A DNA stretch of 13,661 bases, taken from Bacteroidota bacterium. Lineage in GTDB: Bacteria > Bacteroidota > Bacteroidia > Bacteroidales > CAJPTX01. The translations under genes and the position numbers were made by a program. The stretch covers positions 1 to 13,661 of the forward strand of contig PDRH01000140.1 of NCBI GenBank assembly GCA_002748015.1, given 5' to 3'. This document shows positions 7,139-13,661 of this stretch, piece after piece (the stretch's first letter is position 1; the number at the start of each line of letters is the position of its first letter). The notes under the pieces were generated by a model. That model was given only the letters and a program-made list of their open reading frames with translations, was not told the DNA's origin and ran no database searches.

Positions 7139-8437
7139 GTGGCCAAGGTCTCCCGCATGCTTGCCCTCGGCCGGGGGCCTCTCGTCCTTTTGATGCTCTT
7201 CTTGCTAGGGTGTTCGGCGGCATGGGGTAGGGACGGCGTGCTAGAGCAACTTGATAATCTGGCTAGCTACGCCGCCTTCTGGAATGAGGTTCCGCCCCCC
7301 ATAGCAAATGCATACCCCAAGCACGAGGTAAAGGTTTCGGATAGAACGGATTCCTCACTGATGCAGGCCCCAGAGCTAGCCGTAGAGTACAAGGTAGCAA
7401 AGCTAGACCAGCGTTCCATCATCCCCATGCGCTACCATAGCCTGGTGAAGAAGTACATAGACCTGTTCACCATCGACAGGCGCAAGAGCGTGGAGAAGAT
7501 GATGGGGCTGGCCGATCTCTACTTCCCGCTGTTCCGCGAGGCGCTGGATCGGCATCGACTACCACAGGAGCTGATATACCTCGCCGTGGTAGAGTCGGCC
7601 CTCAACCCCCTGGCGGTATCGGTTTCTGGTGCCACCGGACTGTGGCAGTTCAAGATGAATACTATACCGATGCTAGGTTTGAAGGTGGACAGCTTCGTAG
7701 ACGACCGGATGGACCCCCGCCTATCAACTGAGGCTGCGTGCGTGTACCTGAAGTACCTTCATTCCATGTTCGACGATTGGCTACTGGCACTGGCCGCCTA
7801 CAACATCGGGCCGGGGGCTGTCAAGCGGGCGATTCTACGTGCGGAGGGCGAGCGGGACTTCTGGCAGCTACTCCCCGTACTACCTGAGGCTGCAAAGAAC
7901 TACATACCGGCATTCATTGCTGTGGACTACGTTTTCACCTATGCAAATGAGCTAGGGATGCGCCCCACCCCACCACGGATAGGCTTCGCAGAGGTAGATA
8001 CGGTGCATGTCGAGCGTGCGCTCTCGTTCAAGCCTCTAGCCGAATGGACGGGAGTTAGCGTAGAGCTGCTGTATTTCCTCAACCCACGTTTCCGAGCGGG
8101 CTACGTGCCGGCACCGAGTGCGAACCAGCAAGGCTACGTATTAACGCTACCGAAGAAGGCTAGCCTAGCCTTCGCAGACCGCTGCGACAGGATATATGCA
8201 CAAAGCTACATGGCTCAGGAGACCCCCTTCCCGCAGCATGAAGCGAGAAGTATACGCCATAAGCACATTGTGCAGAAGGGGGAGTATCTCCACAAGATTG
8301 CCATAAGCTATGGGTGTACATTAGACGACATATACGAGTGGAACGGGAAGAACGCAAAAATCCACCCGGGCGACGAGCTAACCATCTGGCTAACGCCGCA
8401 GCAATACGCCAAGATAAGCAATGAGGGGGATGAATAG
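7139..8437 (+). CDS. MltD-like lytic transglycosylase lipoprotein with LysM
   Basis: Lytic transglycosylases cleave the MurNAc-GlcNAc bond of peptidoglycan with formation of 1,6-anhydroMurNAc. The protein (432 residues from a GTG start) has a signal peptide ending in FLLGC with Cys25 as the lipidation site, so it should sit in the outer membrane facing the periplasm. The SLT domain covers about 130-235: catalytic Glu152 in AVVESALNP, then SGATGLWQF (163-171), DDRMDPRLSTEAA and LALAAYNIGPG (216-226). A LysM domain at about 374-418 (HIVQKGEYLHKIA…IHPGDELTIW) should bind glycan. The Met at 7157 (residue 7) is an alternative start that keeps the signal peptide. The gene begins 5 bp after rseP and overlaps the next gene by 17 nt, consistent with one operon. 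Confidence 0.93.
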   Translation: MAKVSRMLALGRGPLVLLMLFLLGCSAAWGRDGVLEQLDNLASYAAFWNEVPPPIANAYPKHEVKVSDRTDSSLMQAPELAVEYKVAKLDQRSIIPMRYHSLVKKYIDLFTIDRRKSVEKMMGLADLYFPLFREALDRHRLPQELIYLAVVESALNPLAVSVSGATGLWQFKMNTIPMLGLKVDSFVDDRMDPRLSTEAACVYLKYLHSMFDDWLLALAAYNIGPGAVKRAILRAEGERDFWQLLPVLPEAAKNYIPAFIAVDYVFTYANELGMRPTPPRIGFAEVDTVHVERALSFKPLAEWTGVSVELLYFLNPRFRAGYVPAPSANQQGYVLTLPKKASLAFADRCDRIYAQSYMAQETPFPQHEARSIRHKHIVQKGEYLHKIAISYGCTLDDIYEWNGKNAKIHPGDELTIWLTPQQYAKISNEGDE

Positions 8438-9491
8438 GAAGGGCATACTGTACCTTTTTCTCCCCCTGCTAATGGGGCTTATAGCCTGCGAATCAGACAC
8501 GGGGGCCTGGGAGGCGGAGCTAGAAAAGGCCTGGATAATCGGTAGACAGGATACCGTGGAGGTTACGGCCACCGAATTCTACCTCTACGTTCCCATGGGC
8601 GAGGAGGTGAAAAACGAGCGGCTAGGGTTCAGCATATCCAAACGGGCAAGCAGCTCTAGCGTGGCGGGCGAGCTATCGCTAGGCGATACCCCCTTGAGCA
8701 TTACCGTTGTCTCAGAGAATGGGGAGGTAGAAAGGACGTACAGAGCTGATTACATGTACTACCCCACAAGCTACCGTTTCGACTTTGAGAATTGGGTGCC
8801 TGCGCATAGCGAAGAGGGCAGCTTCCTTGTCCCATCGGGTGGTTGGACCTGCGGAAATGACGGCATAGATATGCTCAAAGCCTTCAATTCGACAAGCGAG
8901 ATACCCTACCCAACCATGCGCACCAACCATGCGCATACGGGTAAAGCCGCCGTTCAGCTACAGACGGTGAAAACGCCCAATGAGTCTGCCCCCCTGGCCG
9001 CCGGCTCGCTATTCCTCGGGAACTTCAATATCTCCAACGCGCTGAAGAACCCCAAGCACTGCCTTGAGATGGGCTATGGTTACAGCCGTGAAAAGGGCTT
9101 CCCCCTCCGGCTGGAGGGATGGTTTAGCTACCAGCAGGGGAACGGTAGGCTAGTAGATGAGGGGGGGCTACTGGGGGAAGATGGCGACCGTTGCAACATC
9201 TATGCCGTACTATACACGGGGCAACGGCTGAACGCAGAGAACATCTTCGCATCGGACAGGATACTGGCCATTGCCAAATACACGCAGGCTAAGGATAAGG
9301 AGGGCTACGAGCATTTTTCTATTCCCTTCCGGTACCGTAACCTTCCAGAAGAGCTGCCTGCCAACACGATGCTAACCATCATGTTCTCCTCCTCATACCT
9401 GGGGCAGGACTACGCAGGGCGCGTGGGCGCCAAGCTACTCATAGACGACGTATCGCTAGTAGGCGGGAAGCGCAGCGACATAGAGCAGTAA
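8421..9491 (+). CDS. PCMD domain lipoprotein
   Basis: The 356-residue protein has a lipoprotein signal (RKGILYLFLPLLMGLIAC, lipobox LIAC, Cys23) and a C-terminal region resembling the PCMD family (putative carbohydrate metabolism domain) found mostly in Bacteroidetes. PCMD-like features are the WTCGNDG segment, GKAAVQLQT, LAAGSLFLGNF, a central GWFSYQ strand, IYAVLY, and the ending MFSSSYLGQDYAGRVGAKLLIDDVSL, which is the classic beta-sandwich close. Residues 30-115 probably form an N-terminal immunoglobulin-like domain. The role is unknown; carbohydrate binding is the family's presumption. The ATG at 8430 (residue 4) is an equally good start and cuts the overlap with the transglycosylase gene from 17 to 8 nt. 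Confidence 0.82.
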   Translation: MRGMNRKGILYLFLPLLMGLIACESDTGAWEAELEKAWIIGRQDTVEVTATEFYLYVPMGEEVKNERLGFSISKRASSSSVAGELSLGDTPLSITVVSENGEVERTYRADYMYYPTSYRFDFENWVPAHSEEGSFLVPSGGWTCGNDGIDMLKAFNSTSEIPYPTMRTNHAHTGKAAVQLQTVKTPNESAPLAAGSLFLGNFNISNALKNPKHCLEMGYGYSREKGFPLRLEGWFSYQQGNGRLVDEGGLLGEDGDRCNIYAVLYTGQRLNAENIFASDRILAIAKYTQAKDKEGYEHFSIPFRYRNLPEELPANTMLTIMFSSSYLGQDYAGRVGAKLLIDDVSLVGGKRSDIEQ

Positions 9492-9515
9492 TACGCTAAA
9501 GAAAAACACATAGAT

Positions 9516-10200
9516 ATGAAGACCAAAGACCTTGGAGTAATCGCGGGGGTAATTGCCTTCGTCTCCCTCTTCCTTTTCATCGGCCCGGTACTAGAGGCCT
9601 ATAAGTGGCTCAACGGCCACCACGGCATGCTGGCAGCCTTTCTGAAATTTGCCCTCTTGGCCACCTTCGGGGAAACGCTCGCCTCGCGTATACGGAGCGG
9701 GGAGTATATCCCCAGCGGCTTTGGGCTTATCCCCCGTGCGGTGGTCTGGGGCTTTAGGGCTTACGATAAAGCTCGCCTTCGTGGTCTTCGCCACTGGAGT
9801 TCCCGCCTTCATTGCCTACCTCGGCATACCCGAAGCCTCCACGGCACTCTCCAGCCCCATGGGGCTACTCCGCATTATGGTGGCTCTATCCGTTAGCGCA
9901 GTAATGAATATCATCTACGCGCCGGTCATGATGCTCACGCACAAGGTTACGGATATGCATATTGCCGAGTGGAAGGGAAGCACGGCCGCCCTTACACACC
10001 GCATTCACGTTGTGGATATCCTCAGCAAGCGGATAGACTGGAAGGTGCAATGGAACTTCGTCTTCGCTAAGACCATACCGCTATTCTGGATACCAGCGCA
10101 TACGGTTTCTTTCCTCCTCCCTCCGGATATGCGTACGCTCTTCGCTGCAATCCTTTCCATAGCCCTGGGGCTAATCCTGGCCTTCGCCTCGAAGAAGTAG
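9516..10200 (+). pseudogene. Conserved polytopic membrane protein, frameshifted
   Basis: Frame one (from ATG 9516) encodes a membrane protein as far as PRAVVWGF, then runs into non-homologous sequence ending at 9896. The continuation, LGLTIKLAFVVFATGVPAF onward, lies in the other frame to TAG 10198-10200. The switch lies in 9747-9760 (CTGGGGCTTTAGGG) and needs one base removed or two added, giving about 227-228 residues. Hydrophobic segments lie near residues 8-30, 42-55, 75-100, 110-130 and at the C-terminus. WNFVFAKTIPLFWIPAHTVSFLLPPDMR loosely recalls the C-terminal pattern of Mpv17/PMP22 proteins, but I would not name it so. An ATG at 9649 exists in the second frame but its first 30 residues read as out-of-frame sequence. 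Last gene of the envelope operon, 24 bp after the PCMD gene, with an A-rich leader. Confidence 0.75.
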
Positions 10201-10220
10201 GTTAAACCGAGCCTACTTCT
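10193..10220. terminator. Bidirectional hairpin between convergent operons
   Basis: AGAAGTAGG at 10193-10201 and CCTACTTCT at 10212-10220 form a perfect 9-bp stem with a 10-nt loop. The stem contains the TAG stop of the membrane protein (10198-10200) on one strand and that of rsmG (10213-10215) on the other. It can fold in both transcripts, so it probably terminates or protects the 3' end of both. There is no strong T-run, which is common for Bacteroidetes. Confidence 0.6.
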
Positions 10221-10854
10221 CAACCCGCACGAGCTGCTTCCCCTCGAACCAAGCGTCGGGTAGCAGCTCGCCTAGGCTCCAGGTCTTTACCCTACTTCCA
10301 AAACTAGCCAGCTCCTGCTTGAGGTCCCCCCCCTTATAGGCAATGAGCCCATTGCCTGGGTCTAGCATGGGGTTCGCAACGATGAGGTTTCTCACCCACT
10401 GCCATAGCTGTAGGAGGTCGGTCACCCCACGTGATACAACCCAAGTATACTGCCCCTTGAGTTGCTCTCCCCTGGTCTGCTCGGCAAGCACATTCTCTAG
10501 CCCTAGCTCTTTGGCAATAGCCTGCACCACTCGAATTTTCTTTCCGATGGAGTCCACCAGGTGGAACTCTACCTCTGGATAGGCTATGGCTAGGGGTAAC
10601 CCAGGCAATCCTCCCCCCGTGCCGAAGTCGAGCACACGGCATGCGCTGGGGAAGTCAAACACCATCATGGGCGCAAGGCTATGCACCACATGATGCCGGA
10701 CGACGTTATCTATATCCTGACGGGAAATCAGGTTTATCTTGGCATTCCACTCCCGATAGCACTCGCCAAGAAGGAGAAGCTTCTCGATCTGGCTCTCATC
10801 CAGCCGGGGGTAAACGGTAGAGAGCAATGTTGCCTCTAGGGTTTCTCTTTGCAT
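10213..10854 (-). CDS. rsmG: 16S rRNA (guanine-527-N7) methyltransferase RsmG
   Basis: RsmG (GidB) uses S-adenosylmethionine to methylate N7 of G527 in 16S rRNA; its loss in other bacteria gives low-level streptomycin resistance. The 213-residue protein has the family's N-terminal helix pair with WNAKINLISR (36-45), RHHVVHSL (53-60), the SAM-binding motif I VLDFGTGGGLPGLPLA (74-89), Asp101 in HLVDSIGKK at the end of the second strand, and VVSRGV (139-144), matching the conserved VSRA(F) segment. Length and motif order are normal, so it should be functional. Its start is 5 bp after the stop of the sigma factor gene, so it is the last gene of a minus-strand operon, ending at the shared terminator hairpin. 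Confidence 0.95.
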   Translation of the reverse strand: MQRETLEATLLSTVYPRLDESQIEKLLLLGECYREWNAKINLISRQDIDNVVRHHVVHSLAPMMVFDFPSACRVLDFGTGGGLPGLPLAIAYPEVEFHLVDSIGKKIRVVQAIAKELGLENVLAEQTRGEQLKGQYTWVVSRGVTDLLQLWQWVRNLIVANPMLDPGNGLIAYKGGDLKQELASFGSRVKTWSLGELLPDAWFEGKQLVRVEK

Positions 10855-10859
10855 TTCCT

Positions 10860-11468
10860 CTAGTCTAGCGCATCCTTTCCCTTGAGTAACTCCTGTAGCA
10901 TCACCCTCGACCGGAAGAGCTGGGCCTTTACAGTACCCATTGGCAGGTCAAGCGCTACGCTGATTTCCTCATAGGTAAACTCCTCGAAGTAGCGCATAAT
11001 GACCAGAAGACGGTAGTGCGGCTTCAGGCTATCCACCAGCTCCCAAAGGTGCTCCCTGGTCTGTAGCTGTATCATCAGGTTCTCAGGATCCTTCTCTAGG
11101 CTCAAAGAAGCCAGCCCCCCTTCGCTCAGGTCGCTCTGGTTCTGGGGGATCAGCTCATAGCCGACGAGGTTCATCCGCCGCTTACGGATAAAGTCTATAG
11201 ACTTATTGGTGGCTATTTTGAATAGCCAGCTGCTAAAGGCGTAGGTGGGAACGTACTGGTGGATATTCCGGAAAGCCTTCCCGAGCGCCTCCGAGGTTAA
11301 ATCCTCCGCATCGCTCGGATTACCCACCATCTTTAGCACCAGGTAGTATATCGGTCCGTAGTACTTGTCGTAGAGTTCCTTGAAGGCGCCTTGATCATTG
11401 TCCTTGGCTCTTTCAATCAGGATTAGGTCGTACTGGGCCTTATCGCTAAGCTTAGAATTTACCTCCAT
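10860..11468 (-). CDS. ECF-type RNA polymerase sigma factor
   Basis: The 202-residue protein has the two domains of extracytoplasmic-function sigma factors. Region 2 spans about 25-98, with AFKELYDKYYGPIYYLVLKMVG, then PSDAEDLTSEALGKAF and the promoter-melting/-10 recognition part AFSSWLFKIATNKSIDFIRKRR. A linker of about 40 residues leads to region 4 (about 140-195), with LKPHYRLLVIMRYFEEFTYEEISVAL and the helix-turn-helix LPMGTVKAQLFRSRVML. No anti-sigma gene is next to it; the neighbours are a glycosyltransferase gene (10-nt overlap upstream) and rsmG. That layout suggests a constitutively cotranscribed, orphan-type ECF factor controlled by other means. It may direct envelope stress functions, but nothing here shows its targets. 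Confidence 0.93.
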   Translation of the reverse strand: MEVNSKLSDKAQYDLILIERAKDNDQGAFKELYDKYYGPIYYLVLKMVGNPSDAEDLTSEALGKAFRNIHQYVPTYAFSSWLFKIATNKSIDFIRKRRMNLVGYELIPQNQSDLSEGGLASLSLEKDPENLMIQLQTREHLWELVDSLKPHYRLLVIMRYFEEFTYEEISVALDLPMGTVKAQLFRSRVMLQELLKGKDALD

Positions 11469-12613
11469 GCCTTATGTTGTTTATGCCTCACGCCGCGCCC
11501 AGTCCACCAGTTGATTAATGGCCCCACCACATCGTAGCCCCATGCAAACAGCAGCCCCCCATGCATCCCCAAGCGATATTTAGCCAGGAGGAGCACCAGA
11601 TTGAGGAGTAGGAAACGTGCCAAAATAGCCCCCAACCCAAGATAGAAAGCTGCTTGCGGCGCAAAGGCCAAGGAGAGAGCCCCCCCCCATACGAGATAGC
11701 GCAAGCGCCCCTCCATCCGCATCCATAAGCGTACGCTGGATGGGTAAAGGCTATGCGAGCTAGCATCGACAAGCCGCTTCCGCCTCCACTCTGACCAGCT
11801 TGTCAACCCAGGTGCTACGGTTAGCGCATCAGGGCAAACCTCGACTACGGATCTCCCCCGCTGCGCAACAGCAAGGGTAAAGAGGTCATCATCACCGCCG
11901 GGAATATGCGTATAGCCCTTGTAGCCATCCCGGGCGAAGAAGAGTTCCCTGCGGAAAGCCATATTTCGACGTTGGCCGAGGAAGAACTTGCCGGACAGCG
12001 CAAAGCCAAAACGGCCAAGCGCATGCCAACGGGCATGCGCCTGCGCATGTAATCCCGCAAGACCAGCCCCATTCTCAAGTGCTCCGTAGCCGAGAATAAC
12101 GTCTGTTGCTGGCGTAAAATGCTTACTCAAATGGTTCAACCATTCATGCGTTGCCGGTCTGCAACCACTCTCCGTGAGCACTATCCACTCTCCCTGAGCC
12201 GCCTTAATCCCTATGGCCAGAGCGTACTTCCTATTGGCCGTGAAGCTACTCTCTGGGTTGACTGTACAGACACGAACATGCGCATCCTGACGACGGAGCT
12301 GCTCCAGGGCCATCTCCACCTCCTCGCTACCAGTATTGTCAACGAGGACCAGCTCATAGTTCGGATACCTCTGCTCTAGAAAGTCCCGCTGATTGGCCTC
12401 AAACTCCTCATAGCCATCCCGAAGGCAGACTATAACGGAGACCATCGGCATATCGCTCGTCATCGCCAGCGGAGCAATGGACTTGAATGCGGCACGCAGA
12501 TACACCAAGCACAAGAGCAGGATATCGAGTAGCAGCACCACCCCCAAAATACCTACCAGTATCCTGGGCCCCCCCTCCAGGGCCAAAACGCTATGCCAAA
12601 ACTGCTCCACCAA
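11459..12613 (-). CDS. Membrane family 2 glycosyltransferase with altered DxD
   Basis: The 384 residues comprise an N-terminal helix (about 18-42), a GT-A catalytic domain (about 55-290) and two or three C-terminal helices (about 305-370). The sugar-nucleotide fold is clear: VSVIVCLRDG at 58-67, NYELVLVDN (85-93), ANRKYALAIGI (126-136), GGDDDLF (239-245) and the acceptor-side WSEWRRKRLVDASSHS, a variant of the usual (Q/R)xxRW-type segment. Where relatives have TDADC for metal and nucleotide binding, this protein has TESGC (147-151), so the second Asp is Gly. It may be inactive or use metal differently. The substrate is unknown; lipid or surface polysaccharide is likely from the membrane location. 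It leads the operon with the ECF sigma gene, which it overlaps by 10 nt. Confidence 0.88.
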   Translation of the reverse strand: MVEQFWHSVLALEGGPRILVGILGVVLLLDILLLCLVYLRAAFKSIAPLAMTSDMPMVSVIVCLRDGYEEFEANQRDFLEQRYPNYELVLVDNTGSEEVEMALEQLRRQDAHVRVCTVNPESSFTANRKYALAIGIKAAQGEWIVLTESGCRPATHEWLNHLSKHFTPATDVILGYGALENGAGLAGLHAQAHARWHALGRFGFALSGKFFLGQRRNMAFRRELFFARDGYKGYTHIPGGDDDLFTLAVAQRGRSVVEVCPDALTVAPGLTSWSEWRRKRLVDASSHSLYPSSVRLWMRMEGRLRYLVWGGALSLAFAPQAAFYLGLGAILARFLLLNLVLLLAKYRLGMHGGLLFAWGYDVVGPLINWWTGRGVRHKQHKAWR

Positions 12614-12658
12614 AAAGTCTTACTAATCTGATATGTCGACCACATCGAAAAATCGCCA

Positions 12659-12689
12659 CAAATATAGCCATTTCAGACCTCAGTAAAAA
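12659..12689 (-). promoter_or_regulatory. Promoter of the glycosyltransferase – sigma – rsmG operon
   Basis: Read on the minus strand, TATATTTG (12666-12659) is an exact TAnnTTTG match. A run of five T (12689-12685), giving TTTT with 19 nt between it and the -7 box, fits the Bacteroidetes -33 TTTG element and spacing. The expected transcript would have a leader of about 40 nt before the ATG at 12613. This is the best promoter in the window by combined boxes and spacing. Confidence 0.65.
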
Positions 12690-12700
12690 CCTTTTGCCAG

Positions 12701-12717
12701 TTTGATTTTAAAACAAA
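12701..12717. other. AT-rich imperfect palindrome between the two glycosyltransferase genes
   Basis: TTTGATTTTAAAACAAA is symmetric around its middle base apart from one A-A mismatch (positions 5 and 13). It lies 20 bp beyond the stop of the upstream glycosyltransferase gene and just upstream of the -33 region of the downstream operon promoter. It could be a weak terminator, an UP-like element or an operator; the sequence does not decide. Confidence 0.3.
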
Positions 12718-12736
12718 TGTAAGTACCTTAGAGGTG

Positions 12737-13661
12737 CTAAGCATCATCACCACCAGCCAGCCCCAGAAGCGAGGACAAATAGCCCAAGCCATAGCCCAGC
12801 ATCATAACAGCACAGGCAAGGATGGCCAGGCCCCCCAGGCGCAGCGAACGCATACGGTAGGTCGCATGCCCCCCAACAGCCAGGGCGTAGAGCAGTGCTA
12901 AGCCAAAGACCCCCTCCTGAAAGTTCGTTACCGGGATTAGAAGGCCTAGCAGGAGGAGGACAACCCCCGTGGAGGGTAGCAGGTGCACCAGCTTCAGGCT
13001 CCCCTTGTGGCGCTTACTCAGCTCAACCCTCGCCCCACCGGAGTGGAACACCTGCCGGAAGAACGCCCCAAAGGTTGTCCGCCGCTTGTGGTATACGAAG
13101 AGGTCGGGGAACAAAGCGCTGCGGAAACCCTGCTCCACCAGCCGCATGCTCAAATCGACATCCTCCCCGTAGCGCATATCCGCCGAAAAACCATTCACCT
13201 GGCAGAAGGCCTCACGGCGTACCCCCATATTAAATGTCCGCGGATAGAACTTAGTGGCGCGTTCACCACCACCCCGAATACCACCTGTAGTCAGTGGGCT
13301 GGTCATGGCGTAGGATATTGCCTTCTGCTTGGCAGTGAAGGTCTTCATGTAAGCATCAGGTCCTCCCCACAAGTCTACCCAACCGCTTTCACCCACCCAG
13401 TGCTGCGTGAAGTACAGGTAGTTAGGGGGTGCAATGCAATCCGAGTCGAGAAATACGATGTACTCCCCACGGAGCGCAGAATCCAGCGCTCCCCTATTGC
13501 GAGCACCGGCTGGTCCCGTATTCGGTTGCCACTCGTAGCGAAGGGGAAATGTGCCTATCTCACCCCACTTAGCGCACACCTCATCGCATTTCTGCGTCGA
13601 ACCATCATCGACTACAATCACCTCAAAGCAATTCACCCCCTGATGCGAGAGGCTCTCCAGA
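12737..13661 (-). CDS. Family 2 glycosyltransferase, 5' end outside window
   Basis: The minus-strand frame is open to the window edge, giving about 307 residues; the GTG at 13634-13636 is not the true start because the family's first helix (LESLSHQG before FEVIVVDDGS) continues upstream. The GT-A domain has VVDDGST, the GPAGARNRG segment, the metal-binding DSD in VFLDSDC, the FNMGVRREAF segment and the GEDVDLSMRL acceptor/base motif, all intact. The C-terminus has three hydrophobic helices (about the last 90 residues), so the enzyme is membrane-attached. In contrast to its neighbour its DxD is normal. It probably adds a sugar to a lipid-linked or surface glycan; donor and acceptor cannot be read. 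A 123-bp AT-rich spacer with its own promoter separates it from the next operon. Confidence 0.92.
   Translation of the reverse strand, partial: LESLSHQGVNCFEVIVVDDGSTQKCDEVCAKWGEIGTFPLRYEWQPNTGPAGARNRGALDSALRGEYIVFLDSDCIAPPNYLYFTQHWVGESGWVDLWGGPDAYMKTFTAKQKAISYAMTSPLTTGGIRGGGERATKFYPRTFNMGVRREAFCQVNGFSADMRYGEDVDLSMRLVEQGFRSALFPDLFVYHKRRTTFGAFFRQVFHSGGARVELSKRHKGSLKLVHLLPSTGVVLLLLGLLIPVTNFQEGVFGLALLYALAVGGHATYRMRSLRLGGLAILACAVMMLGYGLGYLSSLLGLAGGDDA

Noticed and set aside
7000..10300. dif-like recombination site near the skew switch
   Set aside because: I looked for XerCD half-site-like strings such as a TTATGTTAA core and saw none; the terminus idea therefore rests on skew and gene orientation only.
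1..13661. CRISPR arrays, tRNA or rRNA genes, transposases, phage genes
   Set aside because: No regularly spaced repeats, cloverleaf-like segments or recognisable mobile-element proteins were seen on either strand.

Overview
The window looks like chromosomal DNA from a Bacteroidales bacterium, most likely Porphyromonas or a close relative. This is an inference from four things: the gene families (PCMD lipoprotein, DUF3109 protein, AAA-like ATPase/PD-(D/E)XK protein, a fused M23 – dxr – rseP cluster), promoters that match the Bacteroidetes -7 consensus TAnnTTTG, the lack of Shine-Dalgarno sites before most starts, and a moderately GC-rich sequence with heavy use of TAG stops. I see no tRNA, rRNA, CRISPR array, insertion sequence or phage gene.

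Region 1 (1-1658, + strand) holds metabolic genes: the 3' end of a purine nucleoside phosphorylase, pdxJ (pyridoxine 5'-phosphate synthase) and a cysteine-rich DUF3109 protein. Region 2 (1659-3785) is the accessory part. It has an AAA-like ATPase/PD-(D/E)XK nuclease-family gene broken by one frameshift, flanked on both sides by copies of a 34-bp direct repeat (30/34 identical), followed by a 378-bp gene-poor stretch with a possible antisense gene remnant and a promoter.

Region 3 (3786-10200, + strand) is a tightly packed cell-envelope operon: M23 peptidase, dxr (isoprenoid precursor synthesis), rseP (site-2 protease), an MltD-like lytic transglycosylase lipoprotein, a PCMD lipoprotein and a polytopic membrane protein that is also frameshifted. 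Spacings run from a 17-nt overlap to a 24-nt gap, so one transcript from the promoter at 3674 could cover them all. The products join lipid-carrier precursor supply, peptidoglycan hydrolysis and envelope proteolysis.

Region 4 (10213-13661, - strand) converges on region 3 across a compact bidirectional terminator whose stem contains both stop codons. It carries a family 2 glycosyltransferase with an altered DxD motif, an ECF sigma factor and rsmG (16S rRNA methyltransferase) as one operon with a good promoter at 12659-12689, preceded by the 3' part of a second family 2 glycosyltransferase.

The most notable signals are the repeat-flanked, frameshifted nuclease gene, the degenerate DxD of the first glycosyltransferase, and a swing in GC skew from G-rich to C-rich + strand around 7-9 kb, together with gene convergence, which would fit a location near the replication terminus. 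I did not find a clearly new defence or mobile system; the repeat-bounded ATPase/nuclease unit is the closest candidate.
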